Source: Burkholderiales bacterium (lineage in GTDB: Bacteria; Pseudomonadota; Gammaproteobacteria; Burkholderiales; Thiobacteraceae). From it: a DNA stretch of 64,000 nucleotides. Of this stretch, positions 37,719-45,548 are shown in pieces. Position numbers and translations under genes: made by a program. The notes beneath the pieces were generated by a model, which saw nothing but the letters and a program-made list of their open reading frames with translations, ran no database searches and was not told the origin of the DNA. Positions within the stretch are counted from its first letter, which is position 1; every line of letters starts with the position of its first letter. The DNA lies in the NCBI GenBank assembly GCA_023511995.1, contig JAIMAL010000010.1:1-64000 (forward strand), read 5' to 3'.

Positions 37719-39023
37719 TCAGCCGGCCTTGGCCGCCGCCTTGCGCTCGTTCCACTTGGCGACTTCCTCGTCCCAGCCGTCGGTGCGGACATAGGGGTTG
37801 GAGCGCGGCTCGAGGATCATGTTGGGATCCACGTCGATGCCGATGCCCTCGAGGAAGTTCACCAGGCCGATGCGGTCGATCATCTCACCGGTGCGCTCAT
37901 GCTCCAGCGCGTTCTCGGCGAAGAAGTCGAGGACGTTGCGGGCCAGCTCGTTGAGTTTTTCGAAGTCCTCGTCGGACTCGAGCTTCATGAAGGGGATGAT
38001 CACGGTGCCCATGGTGGCGCCAATCTTCAGCACGCCCTTGCCGCCGATGAGGATGGTCACCCCCTTGTCCTTGCCGGGCAGCAGGCCGCCGGGAATGACG
38101 TTCAGGCAGTGCATGCACCGCACGCAGTTGTGGTTGTCGATCTCCATGCAGTCCTGGGCATCCACCGCCGCCACCGAGTAGCCGTCACCCTGGGCCACCT
38201 TGTCCTTGGGCACCAGGCGGATGGCCTTGGTCGGGCACATGTTGATGACCTGGTTGACGAGTTCGGTCTTGCCATGCTTGGCCACCCAGTCCTGGATGAG
38301 CTGCTCGTTGACCTGGATGTTGTCGCGCCAGGTGCCGATGGTGGCGAAGTCGGAGCGCTGGATAGCGTTCACGCAGTCGTTCGGGCAGCCGGAGAACTTG
38401 AACTTGAATTTGTAGGGCAGCGCCGGACGGTGCATGTCGTCCAGGTTGTTGTTGATGACGGTGCGCAGGGCGCGGGCCTCGTCATAGCAGGACATTTCGC
38501 AGCGGGCAGCACCCACGCAGGACATGGAGGTGCGCAGGGCCGGACCGGCACCCCCCAGGTCGAAGCCTTTTTCGTTCAGCTCGTCGAAAGCGGGCTGCAC
38601 ATTTTCGGTCTTGATGCCCTGGAACATGATGTCGCCGGACTGGCCATGGAAGGCGATCAGGCCGGAGCCGTATTTGTCCCAGGTGTCGCACAGGCTGCGC
38701 AGCAGGTCGGAGGTGTAATGCATGCCCGCGGGCGGCTGCACACGCAGGGTGTGGAACTCGGCTGCGTCGGGGAACAGGGGCTGATCGTTTTCGTCCTTCA
38801 GCTCGGTGAAGCGGGGGATGACGCCGGCACCATAGCCATACACGCCCACCGTGCCCCCTTTCCAGTAACCCTTGCGGGTTTCATAGGACGTTTCCAGCTG
38901 ACCCAGCAGGTCGGCCATCATGTCCTTTTCTTTCGCCAGGCGCTTGAGCCCGGTCACGAAGCTGGGCCAGGGGCCGCTTTCCAGCTGGTCAAGCATCGGC
39001 GTTGCAGGAATTTGTTTTGCCAT
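37719..39023 (-). CDS. dsrA: DsrA, dissimilatory sulfite reductase alpha subunit
   Basis: Catalytic alpha subunit of rDsr. The 434-residue product has the siroheme-[4Fe-4S] ligand set C169-x5-C175 and C213-x3-C217 (SGCPNDC), and a ferredoxin domain (CMEIDNHNCVRCMHC, about 310 to 325). The start MAKQIPATPMLDQLESGPWP is typical of oxidative-type DsrA and has GGAGAG seven bases upstream; a longer open frame reaches 39218 but lies in the leader. Together with dsrL and dsrEFH this marks a sulfur oxidiser rather than a sulfate reducer. Confidence 0.97.
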   Translation of the reverse strand: MAKQIPATPMLDQLESGPWPSFVTGLKRLAKEKDMMADLLGQLETSYETRKGYWKGGTVGVYGYGAGVIPRFTELKDENDQPLFPDAAEFHTLRVQPPAGMHYTSDLLRSLCDTWDKYGSGLIAFHGQSGDIMFQGIKTENVQPAFDELNEKGFDLGGAGPALRTSMSCVGAARCEMSCYDEARALRTVINNNLDDMHRPALPYKFKFKFSGCPNDCVNAIQRSDFATIGTWRDNIQVNEQLIQDWVAKHGKTELVNQVINMCPTKAIRLVPKDKVAQGDGYSVAAVDAQDCMEIDNHNCVRCMHCLNVIPGGLLPGKDKGVTILIGGKGVLKIGATMGTVIIPFMKLESDEDFEKLNELARNVLDFFAENALEHERTGEMIDRIGLVNFLEGIGIDVDPNMILEPRSNPYVRTDGWDEEVAKWNERKAAAKAG

Positions 39024-39182
39024 GGCGTTCTCTCCACAAAAAACGTTGAACTGACAACCCAAGGACACTGCACGGCTGCCGCCTGACTGCCGGGCAACAG
39101 ACGCCTCACCTGGGACCCCGGCGGGGCCGAAGCCGTACCCGCCCTTACGTGGCCAAAATGTTATGCCCCGTGTTCCGGGGGC

Positions 39183-39200
39183 ACTATTCACCTGAGTAGT
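39183..39200. promoter_or_regulatory. Operator-like palindrome in the dsr leader
   Basis: ACTATTCACCTGAGTAGT reads as an 18-base near-palindrome, with seven of nine pairs perfect (TCAssTGA core flanked by ACTA and TAGT). It is a candidate binding site for a dimeric regulator. No regulator is identified. It partly overlaps the TGCCCC/GGGGCA hairpin by one base. Confidence 0.4.
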
Positions 39201-39275
39201 TAGCTCGGACCTACCCAAAAGGAGTATCCGGGCTCCCCAAGTTTGGCTAGAAGGCGGCCAAACGGCGCGGGCGCG

Positions 39276-39295
39276 CTTGATAAAGTTGAATCAAG
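39276..39295. promoter_or_regulatory. Inverted repeat CTTGAT-N8-ATCAAG
   Basis: Perfect six-base arms, CTTGAT and ATCAAG, are eight bases apart and lie just downstream of the candidate dsr transcription start. The half-sites resemble FNR/CRP half-sites (TTGAT/ATCAA), but the spacing is eight rather than four, so I do not call it an FNR box. Confidence 0.35.
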
Positions 39296-39320
39296 CCATT
39301 ACCTTATCGCCGAACCTGAA

Positions 39321-39348
39321 ACTCTAGCACAGGCGGCGGATTTTGCAA
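39321..39348 (-). promoter_or_regulatory. Candidate sigma70 promoter of the dsr operon
   Basis: On the minus strand TTGCAA (39348-39343) and TAGAGT (39326-39321) are 16 bases apart. The layout is almost the same as the promoter before the NarX-like gene. The -35 element overlaps the start codon of the divergent 73-residue gene. Confidence 0.45.
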
Positions 39349-39564
39349 TCGGAGCGCATCACCAGTCTGGAAAAGTTCCTCTGTCAGCCCTTCCGCCAGG
39401 AGGTGGAGCTGCAGCAGGTGGAGCACCCGGCGGGCTATACCACCCTCCGGTTGCGCATCCGGGAGGGCAAGCGCTTCACCGTCTTCGACATCGACGCGGC
39501 GACGGCGGCCCGTTGGGGGAATGCCCTCACCGACTGGGCGCGCCGCCAAGGAGAGCAAAAATAG
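39343..39564 (+). CDS. Small conserved-looking protein beside dsr (DUF6967-like)
   Basis: A 73-residue product: short helical start (ERITSLEKFLCQPFRQEVEL), then a compact beta region (TTLRLRIREGKRFTVFDIDA) and a helix ending in ARRQG. It reads as a real folded protein rather than a shadow and resembles small DUF6967-type proteins that I recall from sulfur and nitrogen bacteria; that family label is tentative. The start is a TTG with AGGCGG six bases upstream. It is directly upstream of the Cas6-like gene, probably in one transcript. Function unknown. Confidence 0.6.
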   Translation: MQSERITSLEKFLCQPFRQEVELQQVEHPAGYTTLRLRIREGKRFTVFDIDAATAARWGNALTDWARRQGEQK

Positions 39565-39599
39565 GCTGGCTTGCAGACGAAGGCTTCGTCGCCCCCAAG

Positions 39600-40202
39600 G
39601 TGGACGAAGCGGCGGTGACCGATGTTCAGTTCGAGCTGAAGGGGGAGGGCCTGCCCCAGGATCACGGCCTCCTCCTCTACCGCGCCCTGCGTGCCCTGGC
39701 TCCCTGGATGGAGGAAGAGCCGTTGCTGGCCATCCACCCCATCCAGGGTGCGGACGTGGGCGGCGGCCGACTCATGCTCAACCGCCGCGCCAAGCTGGTC
39801 ATCCGCGTGCCACGCCACCGGGTGGAGGAGGTGCTCAAGCTCTCCGGGCAGCGGTTCGAACTGGCCGGGGCGGCTTTTGCCATCGGTGCCGGCAAGCTGC
39901 GGCCGCTTTCTCTGCACACGCCGCTCTACGCGCACCTGGTGACGACGGGTAGCGCCGATGAAAAGGCTTTTGCCCAGGACGTCATCCGGATGTTGGACGA
40001 GCTTAAGATCGACACCCGCTTCATCTGTGGCCGCCGCCAGGCCCTGACCACGGAGCGGGGCACCGAGTATGGCTACAGCGTCCTGCTCCACGGCCTGCCT
40101 GTGGAGCATGCCCTCCTCATCCAGCAGCAGGGTCTGGGGACGAACCGCAAGCTGGGTTGCGGCGTGTTCATCCCCCACAAATCGATTACGCCGGTTGCCT
40201 GA
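39600..40202 (+). CDS. Orphan Cas6/Cmx6-like endoribonuclease
   Basis: The 200-residue product resembles the MYXAN-type Cas6 (Cmx6) family of CRISPR RNA-processing nucleases. Visible features are FELKGEGLPQDHGLLLYRAL with H22 as the probable catalytic histidine, LLAIHPIQG, and the C-terminal Gly-rich loop G178-LG-TNRKL-GCG188, which fits GhGxxxxxGhG. No other cas gene and no CRISPR array is in the window. The start is uncertain: GTG 39600 or GTG 39615 are canonical, while the best ribosome binding site (AAGGAG) lies seven bases before an ATA at 39561 that overlaps the upstream stop. Role near dsr is unknown. Confidence 0.72.
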   Translation: MDEAAVTDVQFELKGEGLPQDHGLLLYRALRALAPWMEEEPLLAIHPIQGADVGGGRLMLNRRAKLVIRVPRHRVEEVLKLSGQRFELAGAAFAIGAGKLRPLSLHTPLYAHLVTTGSADEKAFAQDVIRMLDELKIDTRFICGRRQALTTERGTEYGYSVLLHGLPVEHALLIQQQGLGTNRKLGCGVFIPHKSITPVA

Positions 40203-40261
40203 CGGCGTGCCGGTCGGCTTCCCTAACTTGGCTTTTGTTTGACAGAAGAAGGAGTTGACAG

Positions 40262-40594
40262 ATGGGCTATGTGATCGATGGTGTCGAGTACGAGTACGAT
40301 GATGAGAAGTTCCTCCTCGAGCCGATCATGACCGAGGAAGCGGCCAAGGTGATCGCCGCCGCGGAAGGCATCGAGCTCACCGATGAACACTGGATGGTCA
40401 TCGAACACCTGCGCAACGAATACCGGGAAAAGGGCCACACGCCGAATTTCCGCAACCTGGTCAAGGAAATGGAGGAGCTGCAACCGGGCATCGACTGGAA
40501 AAAGCGGCTCTATGAACTCTTCCCCATGCAGCCGGCGCGGCAGGCGGTGCGGATTGCCGGTTTGCCCAAACCGTTTGGCAAGGGCGGCTACTGA
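40262..40594 (+). CDS. DsrC-family protein without cysteines (RspA type)
   Basis: The 110-residue product aligns along its length with DsrC/TusE (LTDEHWMVIEHLRNEY, KKRLYELFPMQPARQAVRIAGLPKP). It contains no cysteine at all: CysB is replaced by Val in RQAVRIAG, and the C-terminus is FGKGGY rather than TGC-I. DsrC homologues lacking both cysteines have been grouped as RspA and proposed to be regulatory. It therefore cannot carry sulfur by the DsrC mechanism. AGGAG lies eight bases before the ATG, and a strong terminator follows. The true DsrC is at 35037-35369. Confidence 0.9.
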   Translation: MGYVIDGVEYEYDDEKFLLEPIMTEEAAKVIAAAEGIELTDEHWMVIEHLRNEYREKGHTPNFRNLVKEMEELQPGIDWKKRLYELFPMQPARQAVRIAGLPKPFGKGGY

Positions 40595-40614
40595 AGCCGG
40601 CCGCAGGTTGGGCC

Positions 40615-40640
40615 AAGGCCGGCCGGTGCCGGCCTTTTTA
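40615..40640 (+). terminator. Rho-independent terminator after the RspA-type gene
   Basis: AAGGCCGGC and GCCGGCCTT pair perfectly around CGGT and run into TTTTT. It separates the small gene/cas6-like/rspA-like unit from the sulfurtransferase gene. Confidence 0.85.
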
Positions 40641-40653
40641 TATGGGGCAGCGG

Positions 40654-41502
40654 ATGGCTTATACCACTTTGATTGATACGGAGACCCTGGCCTCCCACCT
40701 GGACGATCCCGATTGGGTGATCGTGGACTGCCGCTTCACCCTGAGCGATACCGAAGCCGGCCGCCGTGCCTACGCCGCCGGGCATCTGCCGGGGGCGCGC
40801 TATGCCCATCTGGATGAAGACCTGTCGGGCCCGCGCACCGGACGCAATGGCCGGCATCCCTTGCCCGATCCGGCGGAGTTTGCCCGCACCCTGGGCCGGT
40901 GGGGCATCGACGGGAACAAACAGGTGGTCGTCTATGACGACAGTTTCGGCTCCATGGCGGTGCGGCTGTGGTGGCTAATGCGCTGGATGGGCCACGATGG
41001 GGTGGCCCTCTTGGATGGGGGGCTGCCCAAATGGCAGCGGGAGAAACGGCCCCTCACCACCCAGCCGCCCCGGATCACCCCGACCGTGTTTGTACCCCAC
41101 CTGAGGGACGAGTTGCGGGTGGATGCGGAAACCGTCCTCGAGGCCAGCCGCAGCGGCAGCCGGCTGATTCTGGACGCGCGGCCGGAAATGCGCTTCACCG
41201 GCGAGATGGAACCCATCGACCCCGTGGCCGGTCATGTGCCGGGCGCAATCAACGTTCCCTTCGACGACAACCTGGATGTCTCCGGCACTTTTCTGCCAGC
41301 GGAGGCGTTGCGCGCCCATTACGAGGCCCTGCTCGCCGGGCGCAGGCCGGAGGAGGTGATCGTCATGTGCGGCTCCGGCGTGACCGCCTGCCACGATCTT
41401 CTGGCCATGGAAGTGGCGGGCCTCACCGGGGCGAAACTCTACCCGGGCTCGTGGAGTGAGTGGATCACCGACCCACGCCGCCCCGTGGCGAGAGGAGAAT
41501 AG
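40654..41502 (+). CDS. Two-domain rhodanese, thiosulfate/3-mercaptopyruvate sulfurtransferase
   Basis: The 282-residue product has an N-terminal inactive rhodanese domain (WVIVDCRF ... YAAGHLPGARYAHLDEDLSG) and a C-terminal active one with the catalytic loop CGSGVTAC, whose first Cys takes up sulfane sulfur. CGSGVT loops are common in SseA-like 3-mercaptopyruvate sulfurtransferases, so the substrate is uncertain. The ATG at 40654 is preferred; ATG 40642 lies in the terminator tail. It is followed two bases later by the 190-residue unknown gene. Confidence 0.9.
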   Translation: MAYTTLIDTETLASHLDDPDWVIVDCRFTLSDTEAGRRAYAAGHLPGARYAHLDEDLSGPRTGRNGRHPLPDPAEFARTLGRWGIDGNKQVVVYDDSFGSMAVRLWWLMRWMGHDGVALLDGGLPKWQREKRPLTTQPPRITPTVFVPHLRDELRVDAETVLEASRSGSRLILDARPEMRFTGEMEPIDPVAGHVPGAINVPFDDNLDVSGTFLPAEALRAHYEALLAGRRPEEVIVMCGSGVTACHDLLAMEVAGLTGAKLYPGSWSEWITDPRRPVARGE

Positions 41503-41504
41503 CG

Positions 41505-42077
41505 ATGGCCATACGGGTCAAAACCACCTGGTTCAAAAAGGATGCCGCGCGCGCCAGTGACGAGACCGCCAGCGTGCTTGCCCTCAACATGTGGAAGCAG
41601 GCCTCGAAGGCGGTGGACGACATCTCCAAGGCGGAGTACGACATCATCCACCTGGGCCGGGGCTTCGGCATCATCGCCGAAATGTGTGCCTTCATGCTCC
41701 ACATCGCCGATCGCCTGCTCTACGGGCGGGTGGACGAGGAGCGGCGCGCCAGTCTCATCGCTGCCACCGGCGCCCGACTGGCCGATTACGTGGACCAGAA
41801 CATCCGCGATCTGGCGCCGGACGAAGTGCACACCCGGGATTACGCGGCGGAGTTCCTCGATTTCCTCAACCGGCGGGGCGCGGACTATGCCACCTTCGAT
41901 TTCCCGCCGGAAGAGCCCAGTTTCGCCGTCAAGCGCTATCTCGCCAACATGATCCGTGAGCGTATGGAAAGCCAGGATCAGGTCTGGATCATCGACCAGA
42001 TCATCGAATTCCAGGCGCCGGAAGCGATCGAAACGGTGAAGAAGCTCATCAACGGTTTTTTCCCCAAGCGTGACTGA
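41505..42077 (+). CDS. Conserved-looking protein of unknown function
   Basis: The 190-residue product is predicted soluble and mostly helical, with no signal peptide or transmembrane segment. Notable stretches are TTWFKKDAARASDETASVLA, LGRGFGIIAEMCAFMLHIAD and a C-terminal KKLINGFFPKRD. I do not recognise the family. AGGAG precedes the ATG; the gene lies two bases after the sulfurtransferase and shares one base with the TauD-family gene (TGATG), so the three form one operon. Confidence 0.8.
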   Translation: MAIRVKTTWFKKDAARASDETASVLALNMWKQASKAVDDISKAEYDIIHLGRGFGIIAEMCAFMLHIADRLLYGRVDEERRASLIAATGARLADYVDQNIRDLAPDEVHTRDYAAEFLDFLNRRGADYATFDFPPEEPSFAVKRYLANMIRERMESQDQVWIIDQIIEFQAPEAIETVKKLINGFFPKRD

Positions 42078-42985
42078 TGGGCTGCCCCTTCCATCTCGAG
42101 GACGAAGCGAGTTACCGCGCTTGGCGGGATGAGAAGCTTGCGGCCTATCCCCGCTCCTTCGACGAGCTGGTGGTGGAGGTGGCCGACCCCCGGCGGCTCA
42201 CCCCGGCGGAGCAGGAGGCGATCCTGGCGCGCTGCCGCCGGGCCAACATGGCCATCTACGCCAGCCGTCACGTGGAAGCCGACAAAGACCTGCCGCGCAA
42301 ACTGGGGGAGCAGTTCGGGCTCGTGCGCCTCGACCGCAATCTGCTCGCCGATGAGGATGCCATCAGCACCCTGACCGTCGCCGAGGAGCAGGAGGGGATG
42401 CGCGGCGATTTCATCCCCTACACCAACCGGCCCATCCGCTGGCACACCGACGGCTACTACAACCCCCCGGCGCAGCGCATTCTGGGGATGATCCTGCACT
42501 GTGTGCAAAGCGCCGAGACTGGCGGTGAAAACCGTCTGCTGGATCACGAGATCGCCTACATCCTGCTGCGCGAGCGCGATCCCGAACATGTGCGCGCCCT
42601 CAGTGAGCCGGATGTGATGACGATTCCCCCCCGCCTCGATGAAAACGGGGTGGCCAGGCCCGCCCAGAGCGGCCCCGTGTTTTCCCTGCTCCCCTGCGGT
42701 GCCCTGCACATGCGCTACACCGCGCGCACCCGCAGCATTGAGTGGAAGGACACGCCATCGGTGCGGGCGGCGGTGGCGGCGCTGGAGGCCATCCTCGGCG
42801 AAGACTCGCCCTTCATCCTGCGCGGCCGGCTGGAGCCGGGCATGGGGCTCATCTGCAACAACGTCCTCCACGACCGCAGCGGCTTCACCGACAGCCCCGC
42901 GCGCCGGCGCATGATCTACCGGGGGCGTTACCTGGATCGCATCCGCGGCACCGGCATGGCGGCCTGCGCCGGTGGTGTGGCCTGA
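42077..42985 (+). CDS. TauD/TfdA-family Fe(II)/2-oxoglutarate dioxygenase
   Basis: The 302-residue product has the facial triad HxD in RWHTDGYYN (about H122 and D124) and a distal His in [10 protein letters not shown] (about H263), followed by an Arg-rich segment ([11 protein letters not shown]) for 2-oxoglutarate binding. TauD itself desulfonates taurine; other members act on many substrates. The operon with a sulfurtransferase suggests an organosulfur or sulfonate substrate, but this is inference only. Confidence 0.85.
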   Translation: MGCPFHLEDEASYRAWRDEKLAAYPRSFDELVVEVADPRRLTPAEQEAILARCRRANMAIYASRHVEADKDLPRKLGEQFGLVRLDRNLLADEDAISTLTVAEEQEGMRGDFIPYTNRPIRWHTDGYYNPPAQRILGMILHCVQSAETGGENRLLDHEIAYILLRERDPEHVRALSEPDVMTIPPRLDENGVARPAQSGPVFSLLPCGALHMRYTARTRSIEWKDTPSVRAAVAALEAILGEDSPFILRGRLEPGMGLICNNVLHDRSGFTDSPARRRMIYRGRYLDRIRGTGMAACAGGVA

Positions 42986-43002
42986 ACGCTGCGCCCGGCG
43001 GG

Positions 43003-43032
43003 TTGGCTGCGGCGCAGGCTTTCCGTTATAAT
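43003..43032 (+). promoter_or_regulatory. Promoter of tRNA-Pro
   Basis: TTGGCT at 43003-43008 and a consensus TATAAT at 43027-43032, 18 bases apart, lie just upstream of the tRNA gene. Confidence 0.7.
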
Positions 43033-43041
43033 GCGCGGATT

Positions 43042-43118
<77 letters not shown>

Positions 43119-43161
43119 GATTCACGGGCCAATCCGTCTGCCGCTGGACCATTCCTCTCCC

Positions 43162-43905
43162 ATGCGCATCCTGCTCAGCAATGACGACGGATACTTCGCC
43201 CCTGGCCTGTCCGCCCTCGCTCACGCGCTTGCTGCCATTGCCGAGGTCATCGTCGTCGCCCCGGAGCGGGATCGCAGCGGCGCAAGCAACTCCCTCACCC
43301 TCGACCGGCCATTGAGCCTGCGCCGTTCCCACAACGGCTTTTATTACGTCAATGGCACGCCCACCGACTGCGTGCATCTGGCCGTCACCGGCTGGCTGGA
43401 GACACCGCCGGACATGGTGATCTCCGGCATCAATCACGGCGCCAACATGGGGGATGACACCATTTACTCCGGCACCGTCGCCGCAGCGACGGAAGGGTTC
43501 CTGCTGGGCATTCCTGCCATGGCCATCTCCCTGGCGAGCCAGGGCCACGGCCATTATTCCACCGCCGCCCGGGTGGCCGTGGAGCTCGTCGAACGCATGC
43601 GCAACCGGCCACTGCCGCCGCCGTGCCTGCTCAACGTGAACGTGCCCGATCTGCCCTACGAGGCGCTGAAGGGCACTGAGGTGACCCGGCTGGGCAAACG
43701 GCACAAGGCGGAGCCGGTGGTGAAAACCCAGAGTCCGCGCGGGGAGACGGTGTATTGGGTGGGGGCGGCCGGCAGCGCCCAGGATGCGGGGCCGGGCACC
43801 GATTTCCACGCCGTGGCTCAAGGCTGCGTTTCGGTGACGCCCCTGCAGATGGATCTCACCCATTTCGCGCAGCTCGATGAGGTGCGCGCCTGGCTTGGCA
43901 ACTGA
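43162..43905 (+). CDS. surE: SurE 5'/3'-nucleotidase
   Basis: SurE is a metal-dependent nucleoside monophosphate phosphatase linked to stationary-phase survival. The 247-residue product starts [16 protein letters not shown] with the Asp pair that binds metal, and contains [15 protein letters not shown] and [20 protein letters not shown]. The start at 43162 gives the canonical N-terminus. The surE-pcm-nlpD-rpoS order is typical of Proteobacteria. Confidence 0.96.
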   Translation: MRILLSNDDGYFAPGLSALAHALAAIAEVIVVAPERDRSGASNSLTLDRPLSLRRSHNGFYYVNGTPTDCVHLAVTGWLETPPDMVISGINHGANMGDDTIYSGTVAAATEGFLLGIPAMAISLASQGHGHYSTAARVAVELVERMRNRPLPPPCLLNVNVPDLPYEALKGTEVTRLGKRHKAEPVVKTQSPRGETVYWVGAAGSAQDAGPGTDFHAVAQGCVSVTPLQMDLTHFAQLDEVRAWLGN

Positions 43906-43912
43906 GGGGCCG

Positions 43913-44569
43913 GTGAGCAGCAGATTTTCCGGCATCGGCATGACCTCCCAGCGCACTCGGGCGCGCATGGTGGAGCGTCTGAGGGGGCAGGGGATCGCCG
44001 ACGAGGTGGTGCTGGCGGCCATCGGTGCCGTGCCACGGCACATCTTCGTCGAAGAGGCCCTGGCGAGCCGCGCCTACGACGACGTGGCGTTGCCCATCGG
44101 CTTCGGCCAGACCATCTCCCAACCCTATACGGTGGCGCGCATGACGGAATTGGCGCGCAACGGGCGCAGTCTGAAGCGGGTGCTGGAAATCGGCACCGGC
44201 TGCGGCTATCAGGCGGCCATTCTGGCGAAGCTCGCCCAGGAGGTGATCACCATCGAGCGCATTGCGCCGCTCATTGCCCGGGCGCGCAGGAATCTCAGGG
44301 AACTGCGCCTGTTCAACGTCAAGGTCAAATACGCCGATGGCAGCCAGGGGCTGCCCGAGCTCGCCCCCTTCGATGCCATCGTCATGACCGCCGCCGCCAC
44401 TCACATCTCCGAGAAGCTCCTCGCCCAGCTCGCCCCCGGCGGCCGCCTGGTCCTCCCCCTGGGCACGGACACACAGCGGCTCACCGTCGTCGAGCGATCG
44501 GCGCTGGGCTTTCAACAGCTCGAACTGGAAGAGGTCAAATTCGTGCCGCTTTTGCCGGGGATGGCCTGA
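43913..44569 (+). CDS. pcm: Protein-L-isoaspartate O-methyltransferase
   Basis: Repairs isoaspartyl damage in proteins with SAM. The 218-residue product has [13 protein letters not shown], the SAM motif [16 protein letters not shown] and [13 protein letters not shown] chose the GTG at 43913 because GAGGGG precedes it and the start fits the distance to the surE stop (eight bases); the ATG at 43940 ([10 protein letters not shown]) is an alternative. Normal length. Confidence 0.95.
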   Translation: MSSRFSGIGMTSQRTRARMVERLRGQGIADEVVLAAIGAVPRHIFVEEALASRAYDDVALPIGFGQTISQPYTVARMTELARNGRSLKRVLEIGTGCGYQAAILAKLAQEVITIERIAPLIARARRNLRELRLFNVKVKYADGSQGLPELAPFDAIVMTAAATHISEKLLAQLAPGGRLVLPLGTDTQRLTVVERSALGFQQLELEEVKFVPLLPGMA

Positions 44570-44600
44570 TCCGGCGCACAGCGGCCGTGAGGGAAACGCC

Positions 44601-45548
44601 ATGTCCGGCAAAATTCTGCTGATTGTCCTCATCCCCATGCTGCTTGCCGCCTGTGGGGGCAGCCCCAAACGGGCACCGGTGATTGACCGTCTGCCGGCGG
44701 AGACGGCGAAAACCCCGCCGGCCAAACCGGCGGGAAGGCCCGCGCCCGAAGCGGACTGGCGGCCTGCCACCTACACGGTGAAAAAGGGTGACACCCTCTA
44801 TGGGCTCGCCCTGGAATTCGGCCTCGATTACCGGGAGCTTGCCGAATGGAACGGCATCGGCGAGCCCTACCTCATCCGCGTCGGCCAGGTCTTGCGGCTG
44901 ACTCCGCCCAATGGCGAGGGGGTGCAACCCCTGCGCACCGCCCCCCTGGCCGAGGCCAAGCCCCTGCCCTCCGCCACGGGCAATGTGAAGTCAGAGCCCA
45001 AGGCGCTGCGGCTGCCCTATTCCGAGCAGGCATTGGCCAGGCTGGAAAAGCCCGCAACGCCGGCGCCCCGCACAGAGGCACCTGCTGCGCCGGCAGCCGG
45101 CCCGGCGCCGGAAAAACCGGCCGAAAAGCCCGCCGAAAAGGATGCGCCGCAAGGGGAGGAGGACGATCCGGAGCGGGTCGAATGGGTCTGGCCGGCGAGC
45201 GGCAAAATCATCGCCACCTTCGGCGAGGGGGGAAACAAAGGGGTGGACATTGCGGGCAGCGCCGGCCAGCCGGTGAACGCTGCTGCCGCGGGCAAGGTGG
45301 TGCACACCGGCACCACCTTGCGCGGCTATGGCAAACTCATCATCATTAAGCACAACAAGAGCTACTTCAGCGTCTATGCCCACAACAGCCAGATCCTGGT
45401 GAAGGAAGGTCAGTCGGTGGTGCGTGGGCAGAAGATCGCGGAGATGGGGGACACCGACGCCGACCGCGTGAAGCTCCATTTCGAAATCCGCCGCCTCGGC
45501 AAACCCGTGGACCCGCTCAAATACCTGCCCAACGACAGGAGCTCATGA
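44601..45548 (+). CDS. nlpD: NlpD-like lipoprotein, amidase activator
   Basis: NlpD activates the cell-division amidase AmiC at the septum. The 315-residue product has a lipoprotein signal with LLAAC (C18), a LysM domain (about 56 to 100, [17 protein letters not shown]), a Pro/Ala/Lys-rich linker, and an M23/LytM domain (about 205 to 305). The LytM zinc ligands are degenerate (NKGVDI in place of HxGxDI, KLHFEI in place of HLHFEI), which fits a non-catalytic activator. It overlaps rpoS by four bases. Confidence 0.93.
   Translation: MSGKILLIVLIPMLLAACGGSPKRAPVIDRLPAETAKTPPAKPAGRPAPEADWRPATYTVKKGDTLYGLALEFGLDYRELAEWNGIGEPYLIRVGQVLRLTPPNGEGVQPLRTAPLAEAKPLPSATGNVKSEPKALRLPYSEQALARLEKPATPAPRTEAPAAPAAGPAPEKPAEKPAEKDAPQGEEDDPERVEWVWPASGKIIATFGEGGNKGVDIAGSAGQPVNAAAAGKVVHTGTTLRGYGKLIIIKHNKSYFSVYAHNSQILVKEGQSVVRGQKIAEMGDTDADRVKLHFEIRRLGKPVDPLKYLPNDRSS

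Larger units (their letters stand above)
39024..39342. promoter_or_regulatory. Divergent dsrA / cas6-like intergenic region with structured dsr leader
   Basis: This 319-base stretch holds no gene that I can support. If the candidate promoter at 39321-39348 is right, dsr mRNA has a leader of about 290 nt. The transcript could form at least three hairpins: GTTTGGC with GCCAAAC (39241-39263), TGCCCC with GGGGCA (39164-39183), and GGCGG/CCGCC enclosing a GGC-TTCG-GCC tetraloop hairpin (39120-39143). A weak plus-strand promoter (TTGATA at 39277, TACCTT at 39300, 17 apart) could serve the divergent genes. Confidence 0.55.

Noticed and set aside
39276-39295. FNR or CRP box from TTGAT and ATCAA half-sites
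   Set aside because: The half-sites are eight bases apart instead of four, so the site does not fit either regulator; kept only as an unnamed inverted repeat.
39243-39560. N-terminal extension of the cas6-like frame back to 39243
   Set aside because: The upstream 106 codons read as Gly/Pro/His-rich noise antisense-like to normal composition and overlap the 73-residue gene in another frame, so the extension is not coding.
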